Source: Nitrospinota bacterium
Lineage (GTDB): Bacteria; Nitrospinota; Nitrospinia; Nitrospinales; VA-1
Assembly (NCBI GenBank): GCA_009873635.1
Contig: WAHY01000007.1
Coordinates: forward strand, 1-35,194
Direction of reading: 5' to 3'
Length of the DNA stretch: 35,194 nucleotides
Translations under genes and position numbers: made by a program
Notes under the pieces: generated by a model
Told to the model about the DNA's origin: nothing
Seen by the model: the letters and a program-made list of their open reading frames with translations, nothing else
The model's database searches: none
Shown: positions 1 to 7,877 of the stretch, piece by piece
Layout of the letters: each line of letters starts with the position of its first letter
Position numbering within the stretch: the stretch's first letter is position 1

Positions 1-720
1 ACTTTTTGCTATCCCGGAGAAAAAAAACCAAGCCTGGATGGAATTGAAATTAAAGTTCCTAAAGGTCATACACTGGGAGTAGTGGGGGTGATCGGTTCAG
101 GAAAAACCACTTTGACTCAAATGCTCTTACGATTATATGAACCATCCTCAGGATCTTTAATAGTAGGAGGCCGCCCTATAAAAGATTTCTCTCTCTCCTC
201 CCTGAGAGAGGCCATAGGCTATGTAAGCCAGGATCCATTTTTATTTTCCACATCCATTCGTAACAATATTGTTTTGGGAAGAAAATCGAATCTTGAGCTT
301 GAAGAAATAATAGGTAGAGCAGGCTTGAGCAAAGATATTTCCCGGTTCCCTGAGGGGTTGGATACTTTGATCGGTGAACGTGGAGTGTCTTTGTCAGGTG
401 GTCAAAAGCAAAGGGTTGCCTTGGCGAGAGCCCTCTTATCGGAACCCGAGGTTCTGATTCTTGATGATGCTTTCTCAAACCTTGACTCTGATACCGAAGA
501 AGAAATTTTAAGGAATGTCCAGGTACATCTTGCTCAAACCACTACCTTTATCATTTCCCACAGGCTATCGGCCGTCCGCAACGCGGACAATATAATTGTG
601 ATGGATGCAGGAAAAATTATTGAGCAGGGAAGTCATATTTCTCTTATGCGTGATGGAGGAGTTTATGCGGGGCTGGTCAACAACCAGTCCCTGGCCAAAG
701 AGCTGGAGGTTTTGCTGTGA
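1..720 (+). CDS. ABC exporter half-transporter, MdlA-like, C-terminal part (5' end outside window)
   Basis: The reading frame is open from base 1, so the membrane domain lies upstream of the window and only the nucleotide-binding domain is visible. An in-frame GTG at 82 is not the start, because the frame before it already encodes the typical A-loop region (FCYPG) of an exporter NBD. Visible motifs are Walker A (GVIGSGKTT), Q-loop (YVSQDPFLF), a perfect signature (LSGGQKQR), Walker B (LILDDAF) and the H-loop (ISHRLS). The residue after the Walker B Asp is Asp rather than the catalytic Glu. This is the hallmark of the degenerate-site subunit in heterodimeric exporters such as MdlA, TM287 or BmrC. 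The gene overlaps its partner by 4 bases (GTGA), which implies coupled translation. The substrate cannot be read from sequence; lipids or drugs are known for the family. Confidence 0.93.
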   Translation, partial: TFCYPGEKKPSLDGIEIKVPKGHTLGVVGVIGSGKTTLTQMLLRLYEPSSGSLIVGGRPIKDFSLSSLREAIGYVSQDPFLFSTSIRNNIVLGRKSNLELEEIIGRAGLSKDISRFPEGLDTLIGERGVSLSGGQKQRVALARALLSEPEVLILDDAFSNLDSDTEEEILRNVQVHLAQTTTFIISHRLSAVRNADNIIVMDAGKIIEQGSHISLMRDGGVYAGLVNNQSLAKELEVLL

Positions 721-2480
721 CCACCAGGTTCAAAATGGAAAATATGAAAGACCGTTATCGTGAATGGGCATTGTTTAAGAGGGTGCTTGTTTATTTGAAG
801 CCATACAGCCAATGGGTGGTGCTTGCAATATTCTTCTTAATGGGGGTCTCTCTGCTAAATCTGGCTGGTCCCTACCTTACCAAAATCGTAATTGATGATT
901 ACATAAAAGTTTCTGACCTTGAAGGTCTTGATCTCATTGCTGGCTTGTATCTGGTCGTGCTGGTTGCTTCCTTTGTGTTTCAGTTTTCCCAGACTTATCT
1001 GATGCAGTATATAGGTCAAAAAGTAATGTTTGACCTGCGTTCGAAAGTGTTTGCACACATCCATAAAATGTCATTTTCGTATTTTGACAAAAACCCGATC
1101 GGTAAAATGATCACCCGGGTGGTTAATGATGTTGAAGTTCTTAATGAAATGCTGACTACAGGCCTTATCCTTATTTTCAATGACCTCTTTACACTTGTAA
1201 GTATTTTTGCTGTCATGGTTTACCTGGATTGGCGACTGACTCTTGTTGTTTGCACGGTTTTCCCCTTGCTGGCATGGGGTACTCGTCTTTACAGGATTCG
1301 GGCGCGTGATGCACTCAGAAAAAACCGGGCTCATGTTTCTGAACTCAACTCCTACCTGGAAGAGAACATCTCGGGAGTAGATACGGTCCAGTGTTTCAAC
1401 CTGGAAAAGGCAAACTACGAAAACTTTACAGATATTAACCGGGATAGAATTAATGAAGACCTGAGAACGGTTCGCTACAATGCTGTATTTATGCCTTCCA
1501 TAGATTTTTTTAGCTCCCTGGCTATCGGGTTAATCTTCTGGTATGGGGGAGGCAGGTTTGTTCAGAATGAGATTCAGTTGGGTGTCCTGGTCGCATTTAT
1601 TCAGTATTTGCAGAAATTTTTCGATCCGGTCAGAGACCTTGCGGAAAAATTCAATATCATTCAGACAGCCATGGCCTCTTCAGAGCGAATTTTTGAATTA
1701 CTGGATACTCCTGAGCAGTTACCCGACCATAATCCATCTCACCCTGGCTTCAAAATAAAAGGAGAGGTGGAGTTCAAGAATGTCTGGTTTGCATATAATG
1801 ACAACAACTTTATTTTGAAAAATATCAACTTCAGCCTACAGGAAGGCGAAAGCCTTGCTATTGTCGGCACTACCGGATCAGGGAAATCCACGTTGATAAA
1901 TGCCCTGTGCCGTTTTTATGATATCCAGAAAGGGGACATCCTGTTTGATGGTAAATCGATAAAGGATATCAACAAATATGATTTGCGCCGCCAGATAGCA
2001 CTGGTTCAGCAAGATGTGTTTTTATTTTCAGGCAATATTTCAGATAATATTCGACTGGGCAACGAAAGCATGGAGCAGGAAGAAGTTGAGTCCATCGCGC
2101 AAGCCGTAAGCTCACATAACTTTATCAACAGCCTGCCTTTTAAATATGAACAGGACTTGAAAGAGGGCGGAGCGGGTATTTCCTCTGGCCAGCGTCAATT
2201 ATTATCTTTTGCCCGTGCTTTGGCCAGTAACCCCAAAATACTGGTGCTTGATGAAGCGACATCCAGCATCGACCCTGATACCGAGAGGCAAATCCAGAGC
2301 GGAATCATGGAATTGACGCGTGGAAGAACCAGTATTATAATCGCACATCGGATTTCTACCCTTATGCATGCAGATAAAATTCTTGTATTAAAAAATGGCG
2401 AAATTCTTGAGTTTGGATTAAGAAATGAACTCTTGCGGCAAAAGGGTGTTTTCTACAAACTTTGCCATTCACAACTGTAA
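717..2480 (+). CDS. ABC exporter half-transporter, MdlB-like
   Basis: A 587-residue full-length half-transporter with an N-terminal six-helix membrane domain (about residues 25-320) and a C-terminal ATPase domain (about 345-585). Motifs are Walker A (GTTGSGKST), Q-loop (LVQQDVFLF), signature (ISSGQRQ), Walker B with catalytic Glu (LVLDEAT) and H-loop (AHRIS). The signature is degenerate (ISSGQ instead of LSGGQ), while the Walker B Glu is intact. The upstream partner shows the opposite pattern, so the two should form one consensus and one degenerate ATP site, as in TM287/288 and MdlAB. The start is GTG at 717, overlapping the previous stop; an ATG at 735 is an alternative. The transported substrate is unknown. 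Confidence 0.93.
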   Translation: MTTRFKMENMKDRYREWALFKRVLVYLKPYSQWVVLAIFFLMGVSLLNLAGPYLTKIVIDDYIKVSDLEGLDLIAGLYLVVLVASFVFQFSQTYLMQYIGQKVMFDLRSKVFAHIHKMSFSYFDKNPIGKMITRVVNDVEVLNEMLTTGLILIFNDLFTLVSIFAVMVYLDWRLTLVVCTVFPLLAWGTRLYRIRARDALRKNRAHVSELNSYLEENISGVDTVQCFNLEKANYENFTDINRDRINEDLRTVRYNAVFMPSIDFFSSLAIGLIFWYGGGRFVQNEIQLGVLVAFIQYLQKFFDPVRDLAEKFNIIQTAMASSERIFELLDTPEQLPDHNPSHPGFKIKGEVEFKNVWFAYNDNNFILKNINFSLQEGESLAIVGTTGSGKSTLINALCRFYDIQKGDILFDGKSIKDINKYDLRRQIALVQQDVFLFSGNISDNIRLGNESMEQEEVESIAQAVSSHNFINSLPFKYEQDLKEGGAGISSGQRQLLSFARALASNPKILVLDEATSSIDPDTERQIQSGIMELTRGRTSIIIAHRISTLMHADKILVLKNGEILEFGLRNELLRQKGVFYKLCHSQL

Positions 2481-2486
2481 TAGAAA

Positions 2487-2509
2487 AATCTGCCAGGCCG
2501 CGGCAGATT
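2487..2509. terminator. 8-bp hairpin downstream of the ABC pair
   Basis: AATCTGCC (2487-2494) and GGCAGATT (2502-2509) form a perfect 8-bp stem with a 7-base loop just after the MdlB-like stop. On the minus strand the stem is followed by a run of five Ts, so it looks more like an intrinsic terminator for leftward transcription. On the plus strand no T-tract follows. It could serve as a weak bidirectional terminator. Confidence 0.35.
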
Positions 2510-2702
2510 ATCAAACAGAGTTCGACAAAATCCTCAAATCCGGCAAGAACATGAAAGATGTTTTTTCGGGTATCAACGACACAATCGACGGCTTGATCCG
2601 GTAACTCCTCACGTTTACTTTCTACACGGTTTGTAAGGAGTCGGCATCTAAAAAGACTATAATAAAGACTGAGATAATAATAACCCTGTAAAGGTGAGAG
2701 CG

Positions 2703-3083
2703 ATGAGAAAATCAGTGTTTCTTTTGATGGCATTCCTTTTCATGTTTTTATCCATCCCGGTGTTTGCTGACGAATCTCCTTTGAGTTTTCCCATGCGTGA
2801 AGGCTCCAATGCAGAAGCCCATAAACATAATGAGGAAGGGATTTCTCATTACAATCAGGGGCATTATGATGTTGCCTTGAAACATTTTCAGATGGCATCC
2901 AGCATTGACTCGTCAGCAGGGGAGGTGCATTTCAACGAGGCTTTGTGTTTGGACAAACTGGGACGGCATGGTGACGCGACCAACCATTTTTACGCAGCTA
3001 GAAAATATGCACATGGCAACCCTGCGATTCTGGAGTCTGGAATTCTTAATGCCCATGCGCCTATGAAGAGAGAGGGCTCCTGA
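2703..3083 (+). CDS. Small exported tetratricopeptide-repeat protein
   Basis: About 126 residues. The ATG at 2703 is chosen because AAGGTGAG (2691-2698) sits at good ribosome-binding distance; a GTG at 2694 lies within that site. The N-terminus is a signal peptide (MRKSVFLLMAF, a hydrophobic run, then VFADE with an AxA-like cleavage site), so the mature protein is periplasmic. Residues of about 35-105 resemble two TPR units (HNEEGISHYNQGHYDVALKHF and EVHFNEALCLDKLGRH), the second followed by a third helix pair. TPRs mediate protein contacts; no partner can be named. It is transcribed convergently with the ferredoxin gene, with only 2 bases between the stop codons. Confidence 0.8.
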   Translation: MRKSVFLLMAFLFMFLSIPVFADESPLSFPMREGSNAEAHKHNEEGISHYNQGHYDVALKHFQMASSIDSSAGEVHFNEALCLDKLGRHGDATNHFYAARKYAHGNPAILESGILNAHAPMKREGS

Positions 3084-3091
3084 GGTCAGGA
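3078..3091. repeat. Palindrome spanning two convergent stop codons
   Basis: TCCTGA-GG-TCAGGA is a perfect inverted repeat that contains the TGA stop of the TPR gene (plus) and the TGA stop of the ferredoxin gene (minus). Both genes end in the codons TCC TGA. A similar arrangement occurs at 31285-31303. The loop is too short and no T-run follows, so terminator function is doubtful. Confidence 0.4.
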
Positions 3092-3412
3092 TTTAGACTT
3101 AAAGGGAATGATTAGCCGGTCAACAGGCCGATTGTTTTGGATATGTTCTGTGATTATTTCTTCCATATCTTCTTTTGATCTTGGTGCATACCATACATCA
3201 TCAGGGTAAACCACCATGGATGGACCTTGTGCGCAAGCATCCAGGCACCCTGCCTTGTTGACCCGTACTTTGCCTTTCATCCCCATTTCGTGGACACGGC
3301 CTTTCATATAGTCGAGCAGTTCTGTCGAGCCTCGAGAGTGGCAACAGCCCCGTGCGTCATCAGCTTTTCTTTCATTGATGCAGATGAAAATATGTTTTTC
3401 AAATGGTGGCAT
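3086..3412 (-). CDS. Thioredoxin-like [2Fe-2S] ferredoxin
   Basis: A 108-residue protein of the (2Fe-2S) thioredoxin-like ferredoxin family, cytoplasmic electron carriers. It starts FEKHIFICINER, and the first Cys (C11) is followed by C23/C24 (RGCCHSRGS) and by C56 and C60 (AGCLDACAQGP), the expected ligand layout. VVYPDDVWYAP is also typical of the family. It is the last gene of the cysK-thrC-sulfur carrier-MoeB-CysM operon, 33 bases after the CysM-like stop. The context suggests it may deliver electrons for sulfur reduction or transfer, but that is inference; such ferredoxins are often simply encoded near cysteine genes. Confidence 0.85.
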   Translation of the reverse strand: MPPFEKHIFICINERKADDARGCCHSRGSTELLDYMKGRVHEMGMKGKVRVNKAGCLDACAQGPSMVVYPDDVWYAPRSKEDMEEIITEHIQNNRPVDRLIIPFKSKS

Positions 3413-3445
3413 GTTTTATTCGAGGTGTTTCTTAGAGGTTTCCGG

Positions 3446-4453
3446 CTAGTCGGATTTTGGGAGTTTGGTGGAATGGGTTTTATAATACTGCTTAAACTGG
3501 CCAAAGTTGACGTAACACCTTTCACAACTGTCGGGGAATACGGTGACTATCACGCCACTTTTGATTTGAGCAGCAAGTTTCAGGGCTCCAACCATTGCTG
3601 CGGCAGAGGAATGACCTACCAGTATGCCTTCCTGCTTTTCCAGATCTTCAACCATGTCGTAGGCTTCATCAGTCGGAACGCTTAGTTTTCCATCCAGTTC
3701 TTCTTCTTTATAAATCCCGGGGACGATAGAAGACTCCATGTGTTTGAGACCTTCCAGTCCGTGCAGGGATTCAGCGGGTTCGACCGCATAGCATTTAATA
3801 TCGGGGTTCAGTTGGCGCAGTCCCCGGCTTGTGCCCATAACAGTACCTCCGGTTCCGATACCCGCCAGAAAATGGGTGATTCGGTGATTGGTCTGGTTCC
3901 AGATTTCCTGTGCTGTGGTTTCCTGATGGGCCTGCCAGTTGGAATCGTTATTATACTGGTCGGGCATGAAATACATATCCGGGTTTTCTTCATATATTTT
4001 TTTTGCAAGAAGAATGGCTCCATCAGACCCTTCAAAGGGGCTGGAGGTCACTATTTCGGCACCGTAGAAATCTGCCATCAAGCCTTTGCGTTCATTGCAG
4101 ACATTTGCTGGCATAACAAGTTTGACTTTATAACCTTTTACTTTGCCGATTAGTGCGTAGGCGATACCTGTGTTGCCGGATGTGGAGTCGAGAATAGTTT
4201 TTTCCTTAGTGAGCCTGCCTGATTTTTCACCGTCCTCAATCATTTTCAGGGCAGGTCGGGATTTTACCGAGCCGCCGGCATTTTTCCATTCTGCTTTGGC
4301 ATATATGTCGACATCCTTGAATTCTTTTCCGAGATTATGGATGCGGATCAAGGGTGTGTTTCCGATTGCCTTCAAAACCGATTGGTCGGTGATTACGGGG
4401 CAGGTCGGAGCCTGGACTTCAAATGGAATGGGGAAATTCATCGATTTTGTCAT
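3446..4453 (-). CDS. cysM: PLP-dependent cysteine synthase, CysM-like (possibly sulfur-carrier dependent)
   Basis: A 335-residue fold-type II PLP enzyme. The PLP lysine is K64 in GGSVKSRPA, the substrate-binding loop is TSGNTG (91-96), and the phosphate-binding loop is GTGGT (about 200-204). GNTPLIRI near residue 31 and the SVKSRPALKMIE stretch resemble CysM-type synthases such as the mycobacterial enzyme. That enzyme uses O-phosphoserine and a thiocarboxylated carrier (CysO) rather than free sulfide. The neighbouring carrier and ThiF/MoeB-like genes support this reading. A C-terminal CxxC-like pair (SCERCYVNF) is unusual and could be redox active. The start ATG at 4453 has a weak ribosome site. 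The window also encodes a canonical CysK, so this is likely a specialised second route. Cystathionine synthase or another beta-replacement activity cannot be excluded. Confidence 0.82.
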   Translation of the reverse strand: MTKSMNFPIPFEVQAPTCPVITDQSVLKAIGNTPLIRIHNLGKEFKDVDIYAKAEWKNAGGSVKSRPALKMIEDGEKSGRLTKEKTILDSTSGNTGIAYALIGKVKGYKVKLVMPANVCNERKGLMADFYGAEIVTSSPFEGSDGAILLAKKIYEENPDMYFMPDQYNNDSNWQAHQETTAQEIWNQTNHRITHFLAGIGTGGTVMGTSRGLRQLNPDIKCYAVEPAESLHGLEGLKHMESSIVPGIYKEEELDGKLSVPTDEAYDMVEDLEKQEGILVGHSSAAAMVGALKLAAQIKSGVIVTVFPDSCERCYVNFGQFKQYYKTHSTKLPKSD

Positions 4454-4529
4454 TTCAGCTATTAGATATCTTTTAAACCTGTAACGTTGCTAAAAAAATG
4501 CATGAAATCGTCAATTTTTAATTTTCACG

Positions 4530-5336
4530 TTAGCGTGACAACCCGCAGAACTCTTCATAGTCGATCAATTCTGTGATTGTGGGTTGATCACTGCATACCG
4601 GGCAATTCGGGTCCTTTTTTAATTTCAGTTTCCTGAACTCGGTGTTCAATGCGTCATAAAGGAGTAAAGAGCCGACCAGGGTATCCCCTTTTTCTAAAAT
4701 TAACTTGAGGGTTTCAACCACCTGCAGGTTTCCAATCACACCTGCAAGCACTCCTAAAACACCACCTTCCTGGCAATTGGGAACCAGCCCGGGTGGGGGC
4801 GGCTCAGGATACAGGCAGCGATAACAAGGGCCATCGCCAGGCTTGAAAACAGTCACTTGCCCTTCGAATCGGAAGATGCTGCCATGAATATTGGTTTTGC
4901 CCGTCATCACACACGCGTCATTGATGAGATAACGAGTCGCAAAGTTGTCGGTACCGTCCAAAATATAGTCATACCCTTCAAAGAGTCTCATGATATTTTC
5001 TGAACTCAGTCTTTCGTTAAAGACGGTAACCTTGACATCTGGGTTGAGCTTTGAAATAGTTTCTTTTGCGGATTCGGTTTTAAGCATACCGATGCGATCA
5101 GTATTATGAATGATTTGCCGTTGCAAGTTGCTGAGGTCAACCACATCGAAGTCGATGATTCCCAAATTGCCGATACCTGCGGCGGCCAGATAAAACGCAG
5201 CAGGAGAACCCAGCCCTCCTGCACCTACCAAAAGAACTTTTGATTCTAAAAGTCGGCTTTGTCCCTCACCGCCTACTTCCGGCAGGATGATATGACGGCT
5301 GTAACGCTCTATCTGCTCATCGGTAAAATCAATCAT
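4530..5336 (-). CDS. ThiF/MoeB-family sulfur-carrier adenylyltransferase
   Basis: A 268-residue E1-like enzyme that adenylates the C-terminal glycine of a ubiquitin-like sulfur carrier. It has the nucleotide loop GAGGLGS (38-44), the catalytic Asp region DGTDNF (D130), and two zinc-binding Cys pairs, C171/C174 (CYRC) and C245/C248 (CPVC). The crossover-loop Cys is C188 (PNCQEGG). The length matches MoeB without a C-terminal rhodanese domain, so the sulfur must come from another protein. The start ATG shares one base with the stop of the preceding carrier gene (TGATG), so the two are translationally coupled and almost certainly act together. Confidence 0.92.
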   Translation of the reverse strand: MIDFTDEQIERYSRHIILPEVGGEGQSRLLESKVLLVGAGGLGSPAAFYLAAAGIGNLGIIDFDVVDLSNLQRQIIHNTDRIGMLKTESAKETISKLNPDVKVTVFNERLSSENIMRLFEGYDYILDGTDNFATRYLINDACVMTGKTNIHGSIFRFEGQVTVFKPGDGPCYRCLYPEPPPPGLVPNCQEGGVLGVLAGVIGNLQVVETLKLILEKGDTLVGSLLLYDALNTEFRKLKLKKDPNCPVCSDQPTITELIDYEEFCGLSR

Positions 5337-5617
5337 CAGCGGACACCACCTGCTATAGCCGGTATGATGGATATTTCATCTCCATCTTTAACCGCTGTAC
5401 CTTCTCCGTCAAGAAATCGAATGTCTTCTTCATTCAAATAAATATTGATGAAACGCCTGGGGGTACCATTTTCTTCGCAGATTCGTTCTTTAATTCCAGC
5501 AAACTGGCTTTCCAGATTATTGAGAATTTCGCTGATGGTGGCACCTTCTGCCTCAACTTCACTCTTGTTGTCAGTCAACTTCATCAGCGGTGTAGGTACT
5601 CTTACTTTTACTGCCAT
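5336..5617 (-). CDS. MoaD/ThiS/CysO-like sulfur-carrier protein with residues after the Gly-Gly
   Basis: A 93-residue beta-grasp protein of the ubiquitin-like sulfur-carrier family. It has the typical GDEISIIPAIAGG C-terminal region and KVRVPTPLMKLTD N-terminus, close in style to CysO. In CysO the protein ends at Gly-Gly, which is converted to a thiocarboxylate. Here two more codons (Val-Arg) follow before the TGA stop. Carriers with such tails (QbsE, Wolinella HcyS) are known to need a JAMM/MPN protease to expose Gly-Gly, and no such gene is in the window. An AAGGAG site lies 7 bases before the ATG. It is flanked by threonine synthase (12-base gap) and by the ThiF/MoeB-like gene (1-base overlap), in an operon with two cysteine synthases. 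Confidence 0.9.
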   Translation of the reverse strand: MAVKVRVPTPLMKLTDNKSEVEAEGATISEILNNLESQFAGIKERICEENGTPRRFINIYLNEEDIRFLDGEGTAVKDGDEISIIPAIAGGVR

Positions 5618-5629
5618 GCTTTACTCCTT

Positions 5630-6868
5630 TTAAACTGTTAAACCGTTGGCAAAAATTTCTTCAAAACTATCTATGTTGGGTTCGATCACCTGGGGCGCGG
5701 GAAAACTTTTTTCCAGCGCTTCCTGGGTTTTTAATCCGTTGCCTGTGACGCAAATGACAGTCACTTCGTCCGGTTTGATTCGTCCTTGTTTCACCAGTTT
5801 TTGTGTGACACCTACCGTAACCCCACCTGCCGTTTCCGTGAATATGCCTTCGGTTTCGGCCAGTAGCTTCATTGCTTTGACGATTTCTTCATCGGAGATG
5901 TCTTCTCCATAACCGCCACTGGTATTTGCGGTTTTGATACCATAGTATCCATCAGCGGGGTTGCCGATAGCGATAGACTTTGCGATTGTATTTGGTTTTA
6001 CAGGAATAATATTGTCAGAACCATTTTTTATAGCCGTTGTCACGGGGGAACAACCTGTTGCTTGAGCTGCAAAAATCTTGGTTCGCACTTTGTCGACCAA
6101 TCCCAGCATTTCAAACTCATGGAAAGCTTTCCAGATTTTTGTTATCAGCGAACTACCCGCAACCGGCACGATAACATTATCCGGAGTTTTCCACCCCAAC
6201 TGCTCGGCAATTTCATAACCATAAGACTTGGAACCATCGCCATAATAAGGCCGAATATTAATATTTACGAAAGCCCATTTATGGGTATTACCAATTTCAC
6301 TGCAAAGCCGGTTTATATCATCATAACTGCCTTTGATTGAAATCAGTTTGGCTCCATATACCAATGTCCCAAGAATTTTGCCAGCCTCCAGATTATCGGG
6401 AATGAAAATAACACTTTTCATTCCAGCTTCAGCAGCATGGGCAGCCACAGAGTTTGCCAGATTTCCCGTAGAGGGGCAGGCGACGGTGTCAAACCCGAAC
6501 TCTATGGATTTGGATACCGCTACTGAGACAACTCTATCTTTAAAAGAAAAGGTAGGGTGATTGACAGAATCATTTTTGACGTAAAGGTTGTTTAAACCCA
6601 ACGCCTTGCCCAGATTTTTTGCCCTGACTAAAGGGGTAAATCCGGTATTCAGCCCAACTTTAGGAGCCTCGTCCAATGGCAGGAGAGTCTCATAGCGCCA
6701 CATGGAATGTGGGCCGGACTCAATAGATTCCTTGGTCGTGACCTTTTTTATAGTTTCATAGTCGTAATTGACTTCCAGTGGTCCGAAACAGAATTCGCAA
6801 ACATGAACCGGTTCCTTGGGGAACTCCCTTTTGCATTCTTTACAAATTAATCCTTTTACATAACCCAT
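5630..6868 (-). CDS. thrC: Threonine synthase
   Basis: A 412-residue PLP enzyme that converts O-phosphohomoserine to threonine. The N-terminus has a zinc-ribbon-like Cys set (C9, C12, C24, C27), as found in the long bacterial/archaeal class of threonine synthases. The PLP lysine is K110 in TFSFKDR, followed by the STGN loop (CPSTGNLANS). The C-terminal glycine-rich region is typical (VTGNGLKT). It sits between cysK and the sulfur-carrier gene. The grouping of threonine synthase with a carrier, MoeB-like and CysM-like genes recurs in several phyla and may reflect use of related phosphorylated hydroxy-amino-acid substrates; that link is inference. Confidence 0.93.
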   Translation of the reverse strand: MGYVKGLICKECKREFPKEPVHVCEFCFGPLEVNYDYETIKKVTTKESIESGPHSMWRYETLLPLDEAPKVGLNTGFTPLVRAKNLGKALGLNNLYVKNDSVNHPTFSFKDRVVSVAVSKSIEFGFDTVACPSTGNLANSVAAHAAEAGMKSVIFIPDNLEAGKILGTLVYGAKLISIKGSYDDINRLCSEIGNTHKWAFVNINIRPYYGDGSKSYGYEIAEQLGWKTPDNVIVPVAGSSLITKIWKAFHEFEMLGLVDKVRTKIFAAQATGCSPVTTAIKNGSDNIIPVKPNTIAKSIAIGNPADGYYGIKTANTSGGYGEDISDEEIVKAMKLLAETEGIFTETAGGVTVGVTQKLVKQGRIKPDEVTVICVTGNGLKTQEALEKSFPAPQVIEPNIDSFEEIFANGLTV

Positions 6869-6920
6869 TCCAACTATTCCTTAGTTTTTTAAGTAAAATT
6901 ATTCGCTTTATTTTTGCCTG

Positions 6921-7832
6921 TTATTTCTCAAATATTGCTCGTCGGCATGGCAAAATAACAACGACATTTTTTCCAGTGCCTAAATCCTTGGCAACCTTAT
7001 TTGCCGCAAAACACGCTGCGCCAGAGGAGCTACCAACTATGAGGCCTTCTTCTTTCCCAAGTCTCTTAGCAAATAAAAAAGCATCCTCATCTGAAACGGG
7101 TAGAATACTATCTAACAGGTCAAGATTCAGAACATTTGGTTTAAAACCTGCTCCAATTCCCTGAATTTTATGTGGGCCCGGCGGTTTCCCTGACAAAACT
7201 GCTGATGTTGCCGGCTCCACACCTACTATTTTAGTTTGATTATAATGATTCTTTAGAACTTCCCCAGTACCTGTTATTGTTCCACCCGTGCCGATCCCAG
7301 CAACAAATGCATCAACAGGCTCATCATTCATGGCAGCAATGATTTCGGGGCCAGTTGTTTTCCGATGTGCTTCCGGATTGGCTGGGTTGTTAAATTGTTG
7401 GGGCATGAAATAATCTGGATTTTCAGCCAGCATCTCTTCTGCTCTCTGGATAGTGCCCTCCATGCCAAATTCTGCCCGGCTCAGCTCTGTTTTTGCGCCA
7501 AAACTTTCCAGAATCATTCTCCGTTCGGTGCTCATGTTTTCGGACATAACCAGTATGACGTTGTAGCCCTTGATAGCACCTACCAAAGCAAGCCCTATCC
7601 CGGTATTGCCACTAGTTGGCTCAATGATCGTGGACCCAGGCTTCAACAATCCCTTTTGTTCCGCATCCTCGACCATGGCCAGGGCGATACGGTCTTTGAC
7701 ACTTCCGCCAGGATTGAAGAATTCCAGCTTCGCGAAAATATTGGCACCGTTTGAAGGAATTACGCTATTTAGTTTAACTAATGGGGTGCCACCGATCAAC
7801 TCTAAACTATTAAGAAATCTGGATTTAATCAT
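6921..7832 (-). CDS. cysK: Cysteine synthase A (O-acetylserine sulfhydrylase), apparent 3' frameshift
   Basis: A 303-residue CysK-type enzyme making cysteine from O-acetylserine and sulfide. It has GGTPLVKL at the N-terminus, PLP lysine K46 (GGSVKDR), TSGNTG (73-78) and GTGGTITG. The protein follows CysK closely up to VVVILP, then ends with CRRAIFEK instead of the expected D-x-GERYL-type tail. Reading with one base added near 6947-6950 gives HADEQYLRNNRQK and a stop at 6908-6910, which matches the expected GERYL-type ending. A single-base deletion (real or an assembly error) therefore probably alters the last residues. The active site is unaffected. It is the first gene of the operon, and the ATG is preceded by AGGG. 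Confidence 0.92.
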   Translation of the reverse strand: MIKSRFLNSLELIGGTPLVKLNSVIPSNGANIFAKLEFFNPGGSVKDRIALAMVEDAEQKGLLKPGSTIIEPTSGNTGIGLALVGAIKGYNVILVMSENMSTERRMILESFGAKTELSRAEFGMEGTIQRAEEMLAENPDYFMPQQFNNPANPEAHRKTTGPEIIAAMNDEPVDAFVAGIGTGGTITGTGEVLKNHYNQTKIVGVEPATSAVLSGKPPGPHKIQGIGAGFKPNVLNLDLLDSILPVSDEDAFLFAKRLGKEEGLIVGSSSGAACFAANKVAKDLGTGKNVVVILPCRRAIFEK

Positions 7833-7877
7833 TTCAACCCTGGGAATCTCTGCTCTAATCCGCTTCCGATGGAATGA

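Noticed and set aside
2425-2604. A 59-codon plus-strand frame overlapping the MdlB-like 3' end, with a protein-like tail (ADYQTEFDKILKSGKNMKDV).
   Set aside because: No ribosome site, 56-base overlap with a certain gene, and it runs through the hairpin at 2487-2509. It may be a gene remnant but cannot be supported.
3227-3685. Long plus-strand frames opposite the ferredoxin and CysM-like genes, and similar shadows across the minus-strand operons.
   Set aside because: They are antisense to genes with clear family motifs and show no ribosome sites or domain features.
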